A stretch of DNA of 51,471 nt from Microvirga aerilata (lineage in GTDB: Bacteria; Pseudomonadota; Alphaproteobacteria; Rhizobiales; Beijerinckiaceae): positions 1 to 51,471 of the forward strand of contig NZ_JAEQMY010000036.1 of assembly GCF_016743775.1 (NCBI RefSeq), in the 5' to 3' direction. Position numbers and translations under genes: made by a program. Below are positions 37,491-45,871 of this stretch, piece after piece. Numbering within the stretch: the stretch's first letter is position 1; every line of letters begins with the position of its first letter. Below the pieces are notes generated by a model. That model worked only from the letters and a program-made list of their open reading frames with translations, ran no database searches and was not told where the DNA came from.

Positions 37491-37533
37491 TTGACAACGG
37501 GCTCAATCCCGATATTTCAGAAAATACTGAAAT
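37491..37533 (+). promoter_or_regulatory. Promoter with overlapping palindromic operator for the regulator-cioAB operon
   Basis: TTGACA (37491-37496) is followed after 16 bases by TATTTC at 37513. The perfect seven-base inverted repeat ATTTCAG (37514-37520) / CTGAAAT (37527-37533), with a six-base spacer, covers the -10 region. Its spacing suits a dimeric winged-helix regulator, and the next gene, 13 bases on, encodes one. Autorepression is the natural reading. Confidence 0.65.
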
Positions 37534-37546
37534 AACAGGAACAGCC

Positions 37547-38128
37547 GTGAATTTACCCCCGCTCATCCAAACCTTCGTGCTGCACTTCGGCGAGATGGGC
37601 TCGCGGTGGGGCATCAACCGAACCGTCGGGCAGATCTACGCCCTGCTTTTCCTGTCCGGCGAGCCTCTGAACGCCGAGGACATCGTCGAGAGGCTTGGGG
37701 TCTCGCGCTCCAACGTCAGCATGGGCTTGAAGGAGCTCCAATCCTGGAACCTGGTGCGTCTGCAGCACAAACCGGGGGACCGGCGGGACTATTTCTCCAC
37801 GCCGGACGACATCTGGCAGATCGTCCGCACCCTGGTGGAGGAGCGCAAGAAGCGTGAGATCGACCCGACCCTGACCCTTCTTCGCGAGGTGCTCATGCAG
37901 GAGCCGGCGAGTGCGGAGGAGCGCCACGCGCAGGCCCGGATGCGGGAGATGCACGATCTCTTCGAGCTCCTCACCGACTGGTATGCCGACATGCAGCGCC
38001 TTGAGACCGAGCGCCTCGTGCAGCTCCTGAAACTAGGCACGAAGATCCAGAAGATCCTAGACGTCAAGGATCGCCTCTTTCCGGCCTCGGGCGCCAAGAA
38101 CCGCCGCTCCAGCGACAAGGACAAGTAG
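37547..38128 (+). CDS. MarR/GbsR-type winged-helix transcriptional regulator
   Basis: A 193-residue DNA-binding protein. The GTG start follows CAGGAAC. The N-terminal FGEMGSRWGINRTVGQIYAL, LFLSGEPLNAEDIVERLGVS and RSNVSMGLKELQSWNLVRLQ is typical of GbsR-like regulators (winged helix with helix-turn-helix at about 42-65). The C-terminal half (residues about 90-185) is helical with coiled-coil character, likely for dimerisation. It lies six bases before cydA and probably controls it from the operator over their shared promoter. Confidence 0.88.
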   Translation: MNLPPLIQTFVLHFGEMGSRWGINRTVGQIYALLFLSGEPLNAEDIVERLGVSRSNVSMGLKELQSWNLVRLQHKPGDRRDYFSTPDDIWQIVRTLVEERKKREIDPTLTLLREVLMQEPASAEERHAQARMREMHDLFELLTDWYADMQRLETERLVQLLKLGTKIQKILDVKDRLFPASGAKNRRSSDKDK

Positions 38129-38133
38129 TAGTC

Positions 38134-39507
38134 ATGGACGACCCTCTCCTTCTCGCGCGCATCCAGTTTGCCGCGAACATCTCCTTCCACATCCTCTTTC
38201 CGACGATCACCATTGCGCTCGGCTGGGTGCTGCTGTTCTTCAAGCTCCGCTTCAACCGCACAGGCAATGCCGCCTGGATGGACGCCTACAAGTTCTGGGT
38301 GAAGATCTTCGCCCTCAGCTTTGCGCTCGGCGTGGTGTCCGGCATCACCATGTCGTTCCAGTTCGGCACCAACTGGCCCGGCTTCATGAACACCGTCGGC
38401 AACATCGCCGGCCCGCTGCTGGCCTACGAGATCCTGACCGCGTTCTTTCTGGAGGCAGGCTTCCTGGGCATCATGCTGTTCGGCTGGAACCGGGTCTCGA
38501 ACCGGGTTCACACACTTGCGACGGTTCTGGTGGCCGTGGGCACCACCATCTCGGCGTTCTGGATCCTGGTCCTGAACTCGTGGATGCAGACACCGGCCGG
38601 CTTCGAGATGCGCGATGGGGTGGCTCACGCGACCGACTGGTGGGCCATCGTCTTCAACCCGTCCATGCCCTACCGCCTGACGCATATGCTGCTGGCCTCC
38701 GGCCTCACCGCAGCCTTCCTCGTGGCCGGCATTTCCGCCTTCCACTGGCTGCGCCGCGACCGCTCGCCGGGCGTCATGGCAGGCCTGCGCACAGGTGTTT
38801 TCCTGGCAGCGGCCCTGATTCCAGTTCAGATCTTCGTCGGCGACATGCACGGCCTCAACACCCTGGAACACCAGCCTGCCAAGATCGCCGCCATGGAGGG
38901 CATCTGGGAAACCCGCAAGGGCGCACCCATGGTGGTCTTCGGCCTGCCGGACGAGGCAACGAAGTCCAACCGGTTCGAGATCGCGATCCCGAACATCGCC
39001 TCGTTCTACCTGACGCATGACTGGCAGGGCGAGGTAAGGGGCCTCAACAGCTTCGAGCACCGTCCGCCGGTCGCGCCGGTGTTCTTCGCCTTCCGGATCA
39101 TGGTCGGCATCGGCCTGCTCATGCTCGCCACGTCGTGGCTTGCCGCCTGGCAACTGCACCGCAGCGGCGAGGTTCACCGTCATGTGGCCCGTGTGCTGGT
39201 CGCGATGACCTTCGCCGGCTGGATCGCGACCCTATCCGGCTGGTATGTCACCGAGATCGGCCGGCAGCCCTGGCTCGTGACAGGCATCCTCACTGCCAAG
39301 CAGGCCGCTTCCGGCGTTGCAGCCCCCATGATCGCCTCGACGCTCATCGGCTACCTGCTCGTCTATGCGGGCCTCCTGGCCGCCTATGTCGCGACGATCT
39401 TCTACCTTGCGCGCAAGTCTGCCGCGCCGGCCGACCACAGCCCTGCCGAGCCCGTCCGCGCCGGAGGCGCAACGGCTGCGGGCAAGGCCGTGGCCGCCGC
39501 CCTGTAA
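38134..39507 (+). CDS. cydA: Cytochrome bd-type quinol oxidase subunit I (cyanide-insensitive type)
   Basis: A 457-residue subunit of the bd oxidase that reduces O2 with quinol without pumping protons. H19 in ISFHILFPTITIALGW is a haem ligand. The quinol-site GRQPW motif is in YVTEIGRQPWLVTGIL. The Q loop is short, as in CioA-type oxidases. The C-terminus is Ala-rich and cytoplasmic. Operon order is regulator, subunit I, subunit II. bd oxidases serve low-oxygen or respiratory-stress growth. Confidence 0.94.
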   Translation: MDDPLLLARIQFAANISFHILFPTITIALGWVLLFFKLRFNRTGNAAWMDAYKFWVKIFALSFALGVVSGITMSFQFGTNWPGFMNTVGNIAGPLLAYEILTAFFLEAGFLGIMLFGWNRVSNRVHTLATVLVAVGTTISAFWILVLNSWMQTPAGFEMRDGVAHATDWWAIVFNPSMPYRLTHMLLASGLTAAFLVAGISAFHWLRRDRSPGVMAGLRTGVFLAAALIPVQIFVGDMHGLNTLEHQPAKIAAMEGIWETRKGAPMVVFGLPDEATKSNRFEIAIPNIASFYLTHDWQGEVRGLNSFEHRPPVAPVFFAFRIMVGIGLLMLATSWLAAWQLHRSGEVHRHVARVLVAMTFAGWIATLSGWYVTEIGRQPWLVTGILTAKQAASGVAAPMIASTLIGYLLVYAGLLAAYVATIFYLARKSAAPADHSPAEPVRAGGATAAGKAVAAAL

Positions 39508-39513
39508 AGGACC

Positions 39514-40524
39514 ATGATGATGGATCTCACTCCTGCCACCTGGCTGCCCGTGGCCTTTGCGGGCCTCATGGGTCTGGCCGTCCTCCTCTACGTGGTGCTC
39601 GACGGCTACGACCTCGGCGTCGGCATCCTCAGCGGCGCCGCGCAAGGCGAGCACCGCGATCGGATGATCGCCTCGATCGGCCCCTTCTGGGACGCCAACG
39701 AAACCTGGCTCGTGCTCGCCGTCGGCCTGCTCCTTGTCGCCTTTCCGCAGGCTCACGGCGCAATCCTGGGAGAACTCTACCTCCCGGTCGCCGGCCTGCT
39801 GCTCGGGCTCATCCTGCGCGGGGTCGCCTTCGAGTTCAGGGCCAAGTCGGCTGTGGGTCACAAGGTCTGGTGGGACCGCGCTTTCGTGGCGGGCTCCACG
39901 TTGGCTGCCCTCATGCAGGGCTACATGCTCGGGCTCTATATCGTCGGGTTCGAGCGCACTGCCGCCAACGTGTCCTTCGCCCTGCTGACAGCCCTTTGCC
40001 TTGTGGCCGGCTACGCCTTCCTCGGAGCGACGTGGCTCATCATGAAGACCGAGGGCGAGCTGCAGCGGCGGGCCGTGGCTTGGGCGCGCGGCACCCTTGT
40101 TCTTTCAGGGATCGGCATGGCGGCGGTCTCCATTGTCACGCCCCTTGTATCAGAGCGCATCTGGGACAGCTGGTTCAGCCTGCCGAACTTCGTTCTGCTT
40201 GCTCCTGTTCCGCTTGTGACCGCAGCCCTTTTCGGGGCACTCGGCGTTGTGCTGCGGCACCTGCCGGCGCGTTCGGATCGCTTCTGCTGGCTGCCATTTG
40301 TCGGGGCCGTCGGCATCTTCATGTTAGGCTTCCATGGCCTTGCCTACAGCTTCTTCCCATATATCGTCCCAGACAAGCTGACCGTGTGGCAAGCGGCCGC
40401 CGCGCCGGAATCACTGATGATCATTTTCGTTGGTGCTCTGGTGGTGCTCCCGATCATTGTCGCCTACTCGGCCTTCGCCTATCGGATCTTCTGGGGCAAG
40501 GCGACGGATCTACGCTACTACTGA
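39514..40524 (+). CDS. cydB: Cytochrome bd-type quinol oxidase subunit II
   Basis: A 336-residue membrane protein beginning MMMDLTPATWLPVAFAGLMG, followed by VLDGYDLGVGIL and GPFWDANETWLVLAVG, the standard CydB/CioB signatures. The last part (MLGFHGLAYSFFPYIVPDKL) is also typical. It starts six bases after cydA. No cydX-like micropeptide or cydDC genes follow in the window. Confidence 0.94.
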   Translation: MMMDLTPATWLPVAFAGLMGLAVLLYVVLDGYDLGVGILSGAAQGEHRDRMIASIGPFWDANETWLVLAVGLLLVAFPQAHGAILGELYLPVAGLLLGLILRGVAFEFRAKSAVGHKVWWDRAFVAGSTLAALMQGYMLGLYIVGFERTAANVSFALLTALCLVAGYAFLGATWLIMKTEGELQRRAVAWARGTLVLSGIGMAAVSIVTPLVSERIWDSWFSLPNFVLLAPVPLVTAALFGALGVVLRHLPARSDRFCWLPFVGAVGIFMLGFHGLAYSFFPYIVPDKLTVWQAAAAPESLMIIFVGALVVLPIIVAYSAFAYRIFWGKATDLRYY

Positions 40525-40553
40525 AGCCGCACCGGCCCAAATCAGAGGAATGG

Positions 40554-40580
40554 GTGCCGCTGCCTTTCGGGCGGCGGCAC
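40554..40580. terminator. Hairpin between convergent cydB and the DUF892 gene
   Basis: GTGCCGC (40554-40560) pairs with GCGGCAC (40574-40580), with further pairing of TGCC against GGGC inside around TTTC. It lies 30 bases past cydB and 35 bases before the stop of the convergent gene, so it can end both. No T run follows. Confidence 0.55.
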
Positions 40581-40614
40581 GCCTGAAATCTCATGCTGAA
40601 TGACAGCCGTTTGC

Positions 40615-41124
40615 TTAGCGGTCAGCCTTATCCCCGCTGGTGGTCAGCTCCACATAGCGGCGGGTCACCGGCTCGATGATGCCGGCAACCTCCTGGGCGG
40701 CCTGCTCCTCCTCCTGCACCGACTGACGGAATGCCGAGATATGGGCCGTCTCGCCGGCAGCCTCTGCGATGGTGATGAGGGAGCGATAGGCGCCGATCTG
40801 CTCGTACTGGTAAGCATAGCCCGCATAAAGGTTCTTGAGCGTCTCGTCCTGGAACATCCCGTGCACTGTCGCACCAACCGTACCGGCAACGCTGGTGACG
40901 GTCTCCTTGATGCCGGAAATGCTCTCCCCTGCAGCCCCGAGCGCCTGTTCAAGGCGTTGCAGCTGCTGGCGTGTGGTCCCGATGTGCCGGTTCAACAGAG
41001 CCGCGTAGTCGGGGTATCTCTCCAGCCGGGAGACCTGGGTTTCCATCTGCTGCAGACCCTGCTGCTCCATCGCATGGGTGTTTCGCAATGCTGTGACGTA
41101 GATCGAGCGTGCATCCGTGGTCAT
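40615..41124 (-). CDS. DUF892 ferritin-like protein (YciE-like)
   Basis: A 169-residue four-helix-bundle protein. The ATG at 41124 follows GGAGGAGC. Key helices read YVTALRNTHAMEQQGLQQME, and HIGTTRQQLQRLEQALGAAG, then YAYQYEQIGAYRSLITIAEA with acidic/His pairs at iron-site positions. DUF892/YciF-YciE proteins are induced by stress in enterobacteria and bind metal in a ferritin-like site. A second member lies at 50.2 kb. Confidence 0.85.
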   Translation of the reverse strand: MTTDARSIYVTALRNTHAMEQQGLQQMETQVSRLERYPDYAALLNRHIGTTRQQLQRLEQALGAAGESISGIKETVTSVAGTVGATVHGMFQDETLKNLYAGYAYQYEQIGAYRSLITIAEAAGETAHISAFRQSVQEEEQAAQEVAGIIEPVTRRYVELTTSGDKADR

Positions 41125-41203
41125 GAGTGAGCTCCTCCAGGGGTGATTGCAACAACAACAGACTGTCTTCTGCTGGGTTCCTCCCGCCTCGGTCGACCAC
41201 GGG

Positions 41204-41467
41204 TCAGGTGCGATAGAGGCTCCGGGCTGCAGGAAGATGCTTGCCGATAGCTCCATCAAGGAAGGCACGCATTTCCTTCATAAGATCGGGCGTGCGCACA
41301 TACTTGATCGCATTGAACCTGATCGCCCTACGTGGCCGCTCGGCCTCGTCCATCTCCACGTCAGTGCCGGGATACCGCTTGTGCAGAGCCTTCTTCGAAC
41401 CTGGCGAAAGGCGGTGCGTGCTCGGCTCCGCCGCCAAGTCCAGATCCGGAAGGGAACGGGATGGCAT
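41204..41467 (-). CDS. Hypothetical protein, 87 aa
   Basis: A short basic protein (MPSRSLPDLDLAAEPSTHRL..., C-terminal RAFLDGAIGKHLPAARSLYR). It has no clear ribosome-binding site and no known family. It fits the gap between the DUF892 gene and the SDR gene without overlapping either, and lies on the same strand as the former. It may be real or chance. Confidence 0.4.
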   Translation of the reverse strand: MPSRSLPDLDLAAEPSTHRLSPGSKKALHKRYPGTDVEMDEAERPRRAIRFNAIKYVRTPDLMKEMRAFLDGAIGKHLPAARSLYRT

Positions 41468-41546
41468 AGCTGGAGTGTCACATGCTGAACTGAAGTGTTC
41501 GCGGCGCGTTGGTGCTCATCTCACGTGTAATCCCGGCAGGCAGGCG

Positions 41547-42557
41547 ATGAGCAATCCCGACTTGAGGCCCCTCCACCAGCAGGTGATCGTGATCACCGGC
41601 GCATCCAGCGGCATCGGCTTGGTCACGGCGCGAATGGCTGCGCGAGCGGGAGCCGGTGTGCTCCTTGTTGCCCGCAACGAGCACGCACTGCGTCGCATCA
41701 CAGCGGAGTTGCAGGCCAACGGAGCCCAAGCTGCCTATGTTGTCGCCGATGTAAGCAGGCGCGAGGACCATGAGCGCATCGCCCGAACCGCCGTCGACCG
41801 CTTCGGCGGCTTCGACAGCTGGGTGAACAATGCCTCGGTGGGAACGGCGGGCGAGCTCGACAAAGTCACCATAGAGGACCATCGCCGGGTTTTCGACGTG
41901 AACTATTGGGGCGTGGTGTACGGCTCACTGGAGGCTGCCAGGCATCTCCGCCAGCGCGGTGGTGCCATCATCAACATCGGCAGCGTGCTGGGCGAGCGCA
42001 CCGTTGTGCTCCAGGGCCCTTATTGCGCAGCCAAGCACGCGGTGCGGGCCTTTACGACCGGGCTCCGGATGGAGCTTGAGCGGGAGGATGTGCCTGTCTC
42101 CGTCACCCACATCAAGCCGAGTTCCATCGACACGCCTTTTCCCGAGCATGCGCGCAACTACCTCAGCTCAGGAGTCCAAGTTCCGCCGCCTGTCTACTCC
42201 CCCGCTCTTGTGGCGAAAGCAATCCTCTTTGCGTGTCACAATCCTCGGCGCGAGCTGACTGTCGGCTTTGGCGGCAAGATGGCGCCGCTGATGGGCAGAC
42301 TGTTTCCGCGCCTGACCGACCGGCTGATGGAGGTCGTTGGCTATTGGGCCCAGGAGACCAGCAATTCGGGCCTCCCTGCCCGCCGGGATAATCTTTATGC
42401 CCCCCGCGAGGATGGAGCCGAGCGCAGCAGCCTTGGCTATCCGGTCGTTCTCAAGAACAGCCCCTACCTGCAAGCCCAGATGCATCCGGTCGCAACAGCG
42501 GCAATCCTCGGCGGCTTGGCGATCGGGCTTGCTGCAGCAGGCAGGGCACGCCGGTGA
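41547..42557 (+). CDS. Short-chain dehydrogenase/reductase
   Basis: A 336-residue SDR. TGASSGIG (17-24) binds the cofactor, VNNAS is at 93-97, and the catalytic S146 (INIGSVLGE), Y159 and K163 (YCAAK) are present. The C-terminal extension of about 90 residues ends in a hydrophobic segment (AAILGGLAIGLAAAG), which may anchor it to the membrane. This extended SDR type is common in Rhizobiales on stress or plasmid regions; the substrate is unknown. Confidence 0.9.
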   Translation: MSNPDLRPLHQQVIVITGASSGIGLVTARMAARAGAGVLLVARNEHALRRITAELQANGAQAAYVVADVSRREDHERIARTAVDRFGGFDSWVNNASVGTAGELDKVTIEDHRRVFDVNYWGVVYGSLEAARHLRQRGGAIINIGSVLGERTVVLQGPYCAAKHAVRAFTTGLRMELEREDVPVSVTHIKPSSIDTPFPEHARNYLSSGVQVPPPVYSPALVAKAILFACHNPRRELTVGFGGKMAPLMGRLFPRLTDRLMEVVGYWAQETSNSGLPARRDNLYAPREDGAERSSLGYPVVLKNSPYLQAQMHPVATAAILGGLAIGLAAAGRARR

Positions 42558-42579
42558 CCCGGGCAACCGGTGGAGGTGC

Positions 42580-43236
42580 TCAGGCCTGGTTTCCGGCCGC
42601 GCCCGCACGGCCACGGAGCATCTGGGCCTTGGCTCCCAGGGAACCGATGAGCTCCCTTGCCACCGCATCGGCTGCCGCGGGATTTGTGGCGTAGTCGACC
42701 TCATCCGTATCGACCTCGATCACGGTCAAGCCAGGAGCATCCGATCGCAGTTGCTCCAGCCGCCGGTCGATGGCTGCGCATAGATCAACGAGATAAGCAC
42801 GCGCGATGCCTGTTTCCTGGCTCCTGCCGCGGCTCACGATCCGCCGTAGCTGGGTGTCGGGCGTGCATCGCAGATGGACCACGAGCGCAGGATGACCGAC
42901 ACGGTCGACGAGACGGCGGTAGACGGCCTCTACAGCATCCGCGTCAGCCGGCGAGCAGCCGATATCCGTGTATGACAGATCTTGGAAGAGGGCGAAGTCA
43001 CAGACGATCAAACCCTCGTTTCCGCCTTCGGCATCCCGGATGAGATCGGCATGCGAGAGAAGAAAGCTGATGTTCTTCTCGAAGCCGTAGACCTGAGGAG
43101 CCGCATAGAATTTGCTGAAGAAGGGGACGTCTAGGACGCTCTCATGCACCACCTGAGAGCCCCAAGCCTCAGCCAGAACACGCGCAAGTGTTGTCTTCCC
43201 GGCACCGATGCCGCCGACGATCTCCATTCGCGCCAT
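42580..43236 (-). CDS. Deoxynucleoside-kinase-like P-loop protein
   Basis: A 218-residue protein with P-loop GGIGAGKTT (8-16), FEKNISFLLSHADLIRD and an acid-containing VCDFALFQDLSYTDIG region that fits the dNK/dGK-dCK family, which salvages deoxynucleosides with ATP. The family's usual ERS motif is not obvious. AAGG lies eight bases before the ATG at 43236. dNK-type kinases are patchy in Alphaproteobacteria. It is transcribed towards the SDR gene. Confidence 0.72.
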   Translation of the reverse strand: MARMEIVGGIGAGKTTLARVLAEAWGSQVVHESVLDVPFFSKFYAAPQVYGFEKNISFLLSHADLIRDAEGGNEGLIVCDFALFQDLSYTDIGCSPADADAVEAVYRRLVDRVGHPALVVHLRCTPDTQLRRIVSRGRSQETGIARAYLVDLCAAIDRRLEQLRSDAPGLTVIEVDTDEVDYATNPAAADAVARELIGSLGAKAQMLRGRAGAAGNQA

Positions 43237-43256
43237 GCCATGACCTTTCCGGAGGC

Positions 43257-43397
43257 TCAGTCAGCGGTTTTCGCCTGCGATCCGGCGGTTTTCCGCACTT
43301 GCGAGCTCCACACTGTAGTGGTCCGCGGCCGCGCTTTCTTCATCAATGGCGCCGTGCCGGTGATACGTGCCCATAGGAGCTCTCCAGAACTGGTCAC
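43257..43397 (-). CDS. Possible small basic protein, 46 aa
   Basis: A GTG-started frame reading MTSSGELLWARITGTAPLMK, then basic sequence ending SSQVRKTAGSQAKTAD, 20 bases upstream of the deoxynucleoside-kinase-like gene and on its strand. The composition (Lys/Arg/Thr) resembles small hypothetical proteins of Rhizobiales. No strong ribosome-binding site was found. It could be chance. The rest of 43398-43589 shows nothing I can name. Confidence 0.25.
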   Translation of the reverse strand: MTSSGELLWARITGTAPLMKKARPRTTTVWSSQVRKTAGSQAKTAD

Positions 43398-43589
43398 CTT
43401 ACCAATCGGCGCCTGAGCCGGATGTTCCGCGGCAGCCCTTGGGCATGAGCGAGGCCTATCAAGGAGTCTATCGCCCGAGCACAGGAATGCCGATCGGTCC
43501 GAGTTCGAGGTGACGTCAGCGGCACATCGCGACCGAACCTCAGCCCGCACTGCTCGTTGGAGTGGGTATCCCTTTGCAGGTGAGATGCC

Positions 43590-44648
43590 GTGACCGCTGA
43601 AATCCCGATCCCCGTTCTTCAGCAGGCCTTCCGCGAGTCGGTCGGCAGGTTCAGGGCCGATGCTCCTGTGCTGATCCTTGGGCACAACGATGCGGACGGT
43701 CTCTCGGCCAGCGCCCTCTTGGCGCGGGTGCTCGCTCAGCAGGCTCGCCCCCATCGGGTTCGGATCCTGGGGCGGGGCGAGAATCCCTGGTCGGACGAGA
43801 TGCGCGCGGAGCTGTCCGACGCTCCGGCCAGCGGGCTGATCGTTGCTGACTTGGGAGTGCGCGAGGGCGATATCCTGCCGGGAACCGAGACAGTGGTGAT
43901 CGACCATCATGTTCCAACCGGCACTCCAGGATCGGCAACCGTGATCTCGGGCTTCCACATGGACCCGGTGCCGACATCCAGCCTGCTGTCATATTGGTGC
44001 GCCGCCGCATTGGCCGAGGTTGACGACCTGCTCTGGATCGCTGCGCTTGGCATCATCGGCGACATGGCCGAGAAGGCAGGCTTCGAGGCAATGGAGGACG
44101 CGCGCAAGCGCTACGGAATCACGGCGTTGCGGGAGGCAACCGCGCTGCTCAATGCGCCGCGACGCAGTGCCAGCGGAGACGCAAAGCCCGCTCTTGACCT
44201 TCTCATGAAAGCCGGTGGCCCTAAGGAGATCCTCTCCGGTGAGCATCCGGAGACCGCCCTCCTCCAAGCCGCCCGTGAGGAGGTCAAGCGGGAGCTCGAG
44301 GCCGCCAGGCGCGTGCCCCCGAAGGTCAAAGGCAGCGTGGCGCTGATCCGGTTCCACTCGCCGTGTCAGATCCATCCGCTGGTGGCACAAGCTTGGCGTG
44401 GCCGGCTCAGGAACAACATCGTTCTTGCGGTCAACACTGGCTACCGGCCGGGCTGGATCCACTTTGCCGCCCGCACAGCCCTTGATCTGGATCTCATCGG
44501 CTTTCTCAGGGACAACGCCCCGCCAGGGGCCGACCAGAACTACGGCAGCGGTCACAGGCAGGCGACAGGCGGTGCGCTGCGCCCCGAGGCATGGAACATG
44601 TTCGTCGAGAAGCTCGGCTTCGGACCCGACCTGATGGTGCAGCCATGA
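43590..44648 (+). CDS. DHH-family phosphoesterase (RecJ-like)
   Basis: A 352-residue protein. DHH motif I is GHNDADG (31-37), ADLG follows (86-89), the DHH triad is at D105-H106-H107 (VVIDHHVP), and GIIGDMAEKAG carries the later metal Asp. The C-terminal DHHA1 domain ends GSGHRQATGGAL. Such proteins cleave phosphodiesters in single-stranded DNA, oligoribonucleotides or cyclic dinucleotides. Its stop overlaps the UvsE start (ATGA), which argues for a DNA-repair role here. The GTG start follows CAGGTGAG. Confidence 0.88.
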   Translation: MTAEIPIPVLQQAFRESVGRFRADAPVLILGHNDADGLSASALLARVLAQQARPHRVRILGRGENPWSDEMRAELSDAPASGLIVADLGVREGDILPGTETVVIDHHVPTGTPGSATVISGFHMDPVPTSSLLSYWCAAALAEVDDLLWIAALGIIGDMAEKAGFEAMEDARKRYGITALREATALLNAPRRSASGDAKPALDLLMKAGGPKEILSGEHPETALLQAAREEVKRELEAARRVPPKVKGSVALIRFHSPCQIHPLVAQAWRGRLRNNIVLAVNTGYRPGWIHFAARTALDLDLIGFLRDNAPPGADQNYGSGHRQATGGALRPEAWNMFVEKLGFGPDLMVQP

Positions 44649-45691
44649 GCGCCCGGCCTGCCCGCCTCGGCTTCCCGGTCAAGATCATGGGCCAGCCGGA
44701 CCTCAAGAGCAACGATGCCCGGCGCTCGGGCAGCAATCCGCATCTGAAGGTCTCGCTCGAATACCTCGACGCGATTCTCGACTACCTGGACCGGCACCAA
44801 ATTCGGATGTACCGGATGTCGTCGGACATCGCTCCCTATGCCACACACCCGGACATGCCGCAGTTCCACGGCATGGTGCGGGACACCGCCGCCGAGCTGC
44901 AGGCGTTCGGGGCAAAAGCCAAGCGCCTGGACATCCGCCTTTCCTTCCATCCCTCGCAGTTCGTGGTGCTGAACAGCCCAGACTCGCAGCTGGTGGAGAA
45001 AGGGATTTGGGATCTCCTATCCCAGGCCGAGATGCTGGACCTCATGGAGCTCGGCCCGGAAGCGGTGCTGGTGATCCATGTGGGCGGGACCTATGGCGAC
45101 CGGCAGGCCAGTGCCGCGCGCTGGGTGGAGACCTGGAAGATCCTTCCCGAGCCGGTCCGCCGCCGGCTTGTTCTGGAGCATGACGACATCCGCTTCAGTG
45201 CAGCCGACGTGCTCTGGATCCACGAGCACACGGGGGTGAGGCTGGTCTTCGACCATCAGCACTTCTGGTGCCTGAACCCGGAAGGGCTTGAGCTGCGCCC
45301 GACGGTCGAGGCCATTCTCGGAACCTGGCCCCAGGACGAACAACCCAAGATCCACTTCTCGTCACCCCGCACCGAACTCCGGCAGGTCAAGCGCACGGAC
45401 CGGACGACCCGGAAGAGCACGATGGTAAACGTCGCCCCCGTGTGGACCGGCCATGCGGATTTCTGCAACCCGTTCGAGTTCATCACTTTCATGCGCACGG
45501 TGGAGGGACTCGACTTTGACGTGATGCTCGAGGCCAAGGTGAAGGATCTGGCGCTCATCCGGTTACGGCCCGACCTGCTACGCTACGCTCCCGATGTGGC
45601 GGCGCGCTTTGGTCTGAGCGCATCCGAAGCGCCCCTCCTGGAGCAGGAGGAGGCCGCGCTGCTTCAAACCGATCCCGATGCCGGCGCGTAA
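44645..45691 (+). CDS. uvsE: UV-damage endonuclease UvsE (UVDE)
   Basis: A 348-residue TIM-barrel endonuclease that nicks DNA 5' of UV photoproducts and starts excision independently of UvrABC. Family features are LGFPVK at the start, YRMSSDIAPYATHPDM, LSFHPSQFVVLNSPD, VIHVGGTYGD, VLEHDD, FDHQHFWCLN and HADFCNPFEF with the metal-binding His, Glu and Asp residues of UVDE. Translationally coupled to the DHH gene. UvsE is rather uncommon in Alphaproteobacteria, so the gene may be acquired. Confidence 0.93.
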   Translation: MSARPARLGFPVKIMGQPDLKSNDARRSGSNPHLKVSLEYLDAILDYLDRHQIRMYRMSSDIAPYATHPDMPQFHGMVRDTAAELQAFGAKAKRLDIRLSFHPSQFVVLNSPDSQLVEKGIWDLLSQAEMLDLMELGPEAVLVIHVGGTYGDRQASAARWVETWKILPEPVRRRLVLEHDDIRFSAADVLWIHEHTGVRLVFDHQHFWCLNPEGLELRPTVEAILGTWPQDEQPKIHFSSPRTELRQVKRTDRTTRKSTMVNVAPVWTGHADFCNPFEFITFMRTVEGLDFDVMLEAKVKDLALIRLRPDLLRYAPDVAARFGLSASEAPLLEQEEAALLQTDPDAGA

Positions 45692-45871
45692 TCCTCCATG
45701 AGGACGAACCTTCGATCATAGGACCTATTCTTCGTTTCTTTTCGTGCGATGCAGGCTCGCAGAAAGCTGAATTTCCAGGCGCGAATGACCATATAAGCTT
45801 CTGAACCTAACGAAAAGAATCCGCTTCTTGTGGCGCGCGGCGCATCGAAGATGCGGATTGCTGGAACCCAC

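Noticed and set aside
39135..40586. 483-codon plus-strand frame across cydA-cydB
   Set aside because: It is Arg/Pro/Gly-rich and overlaps both oxidase genes in another frame; a shadow.
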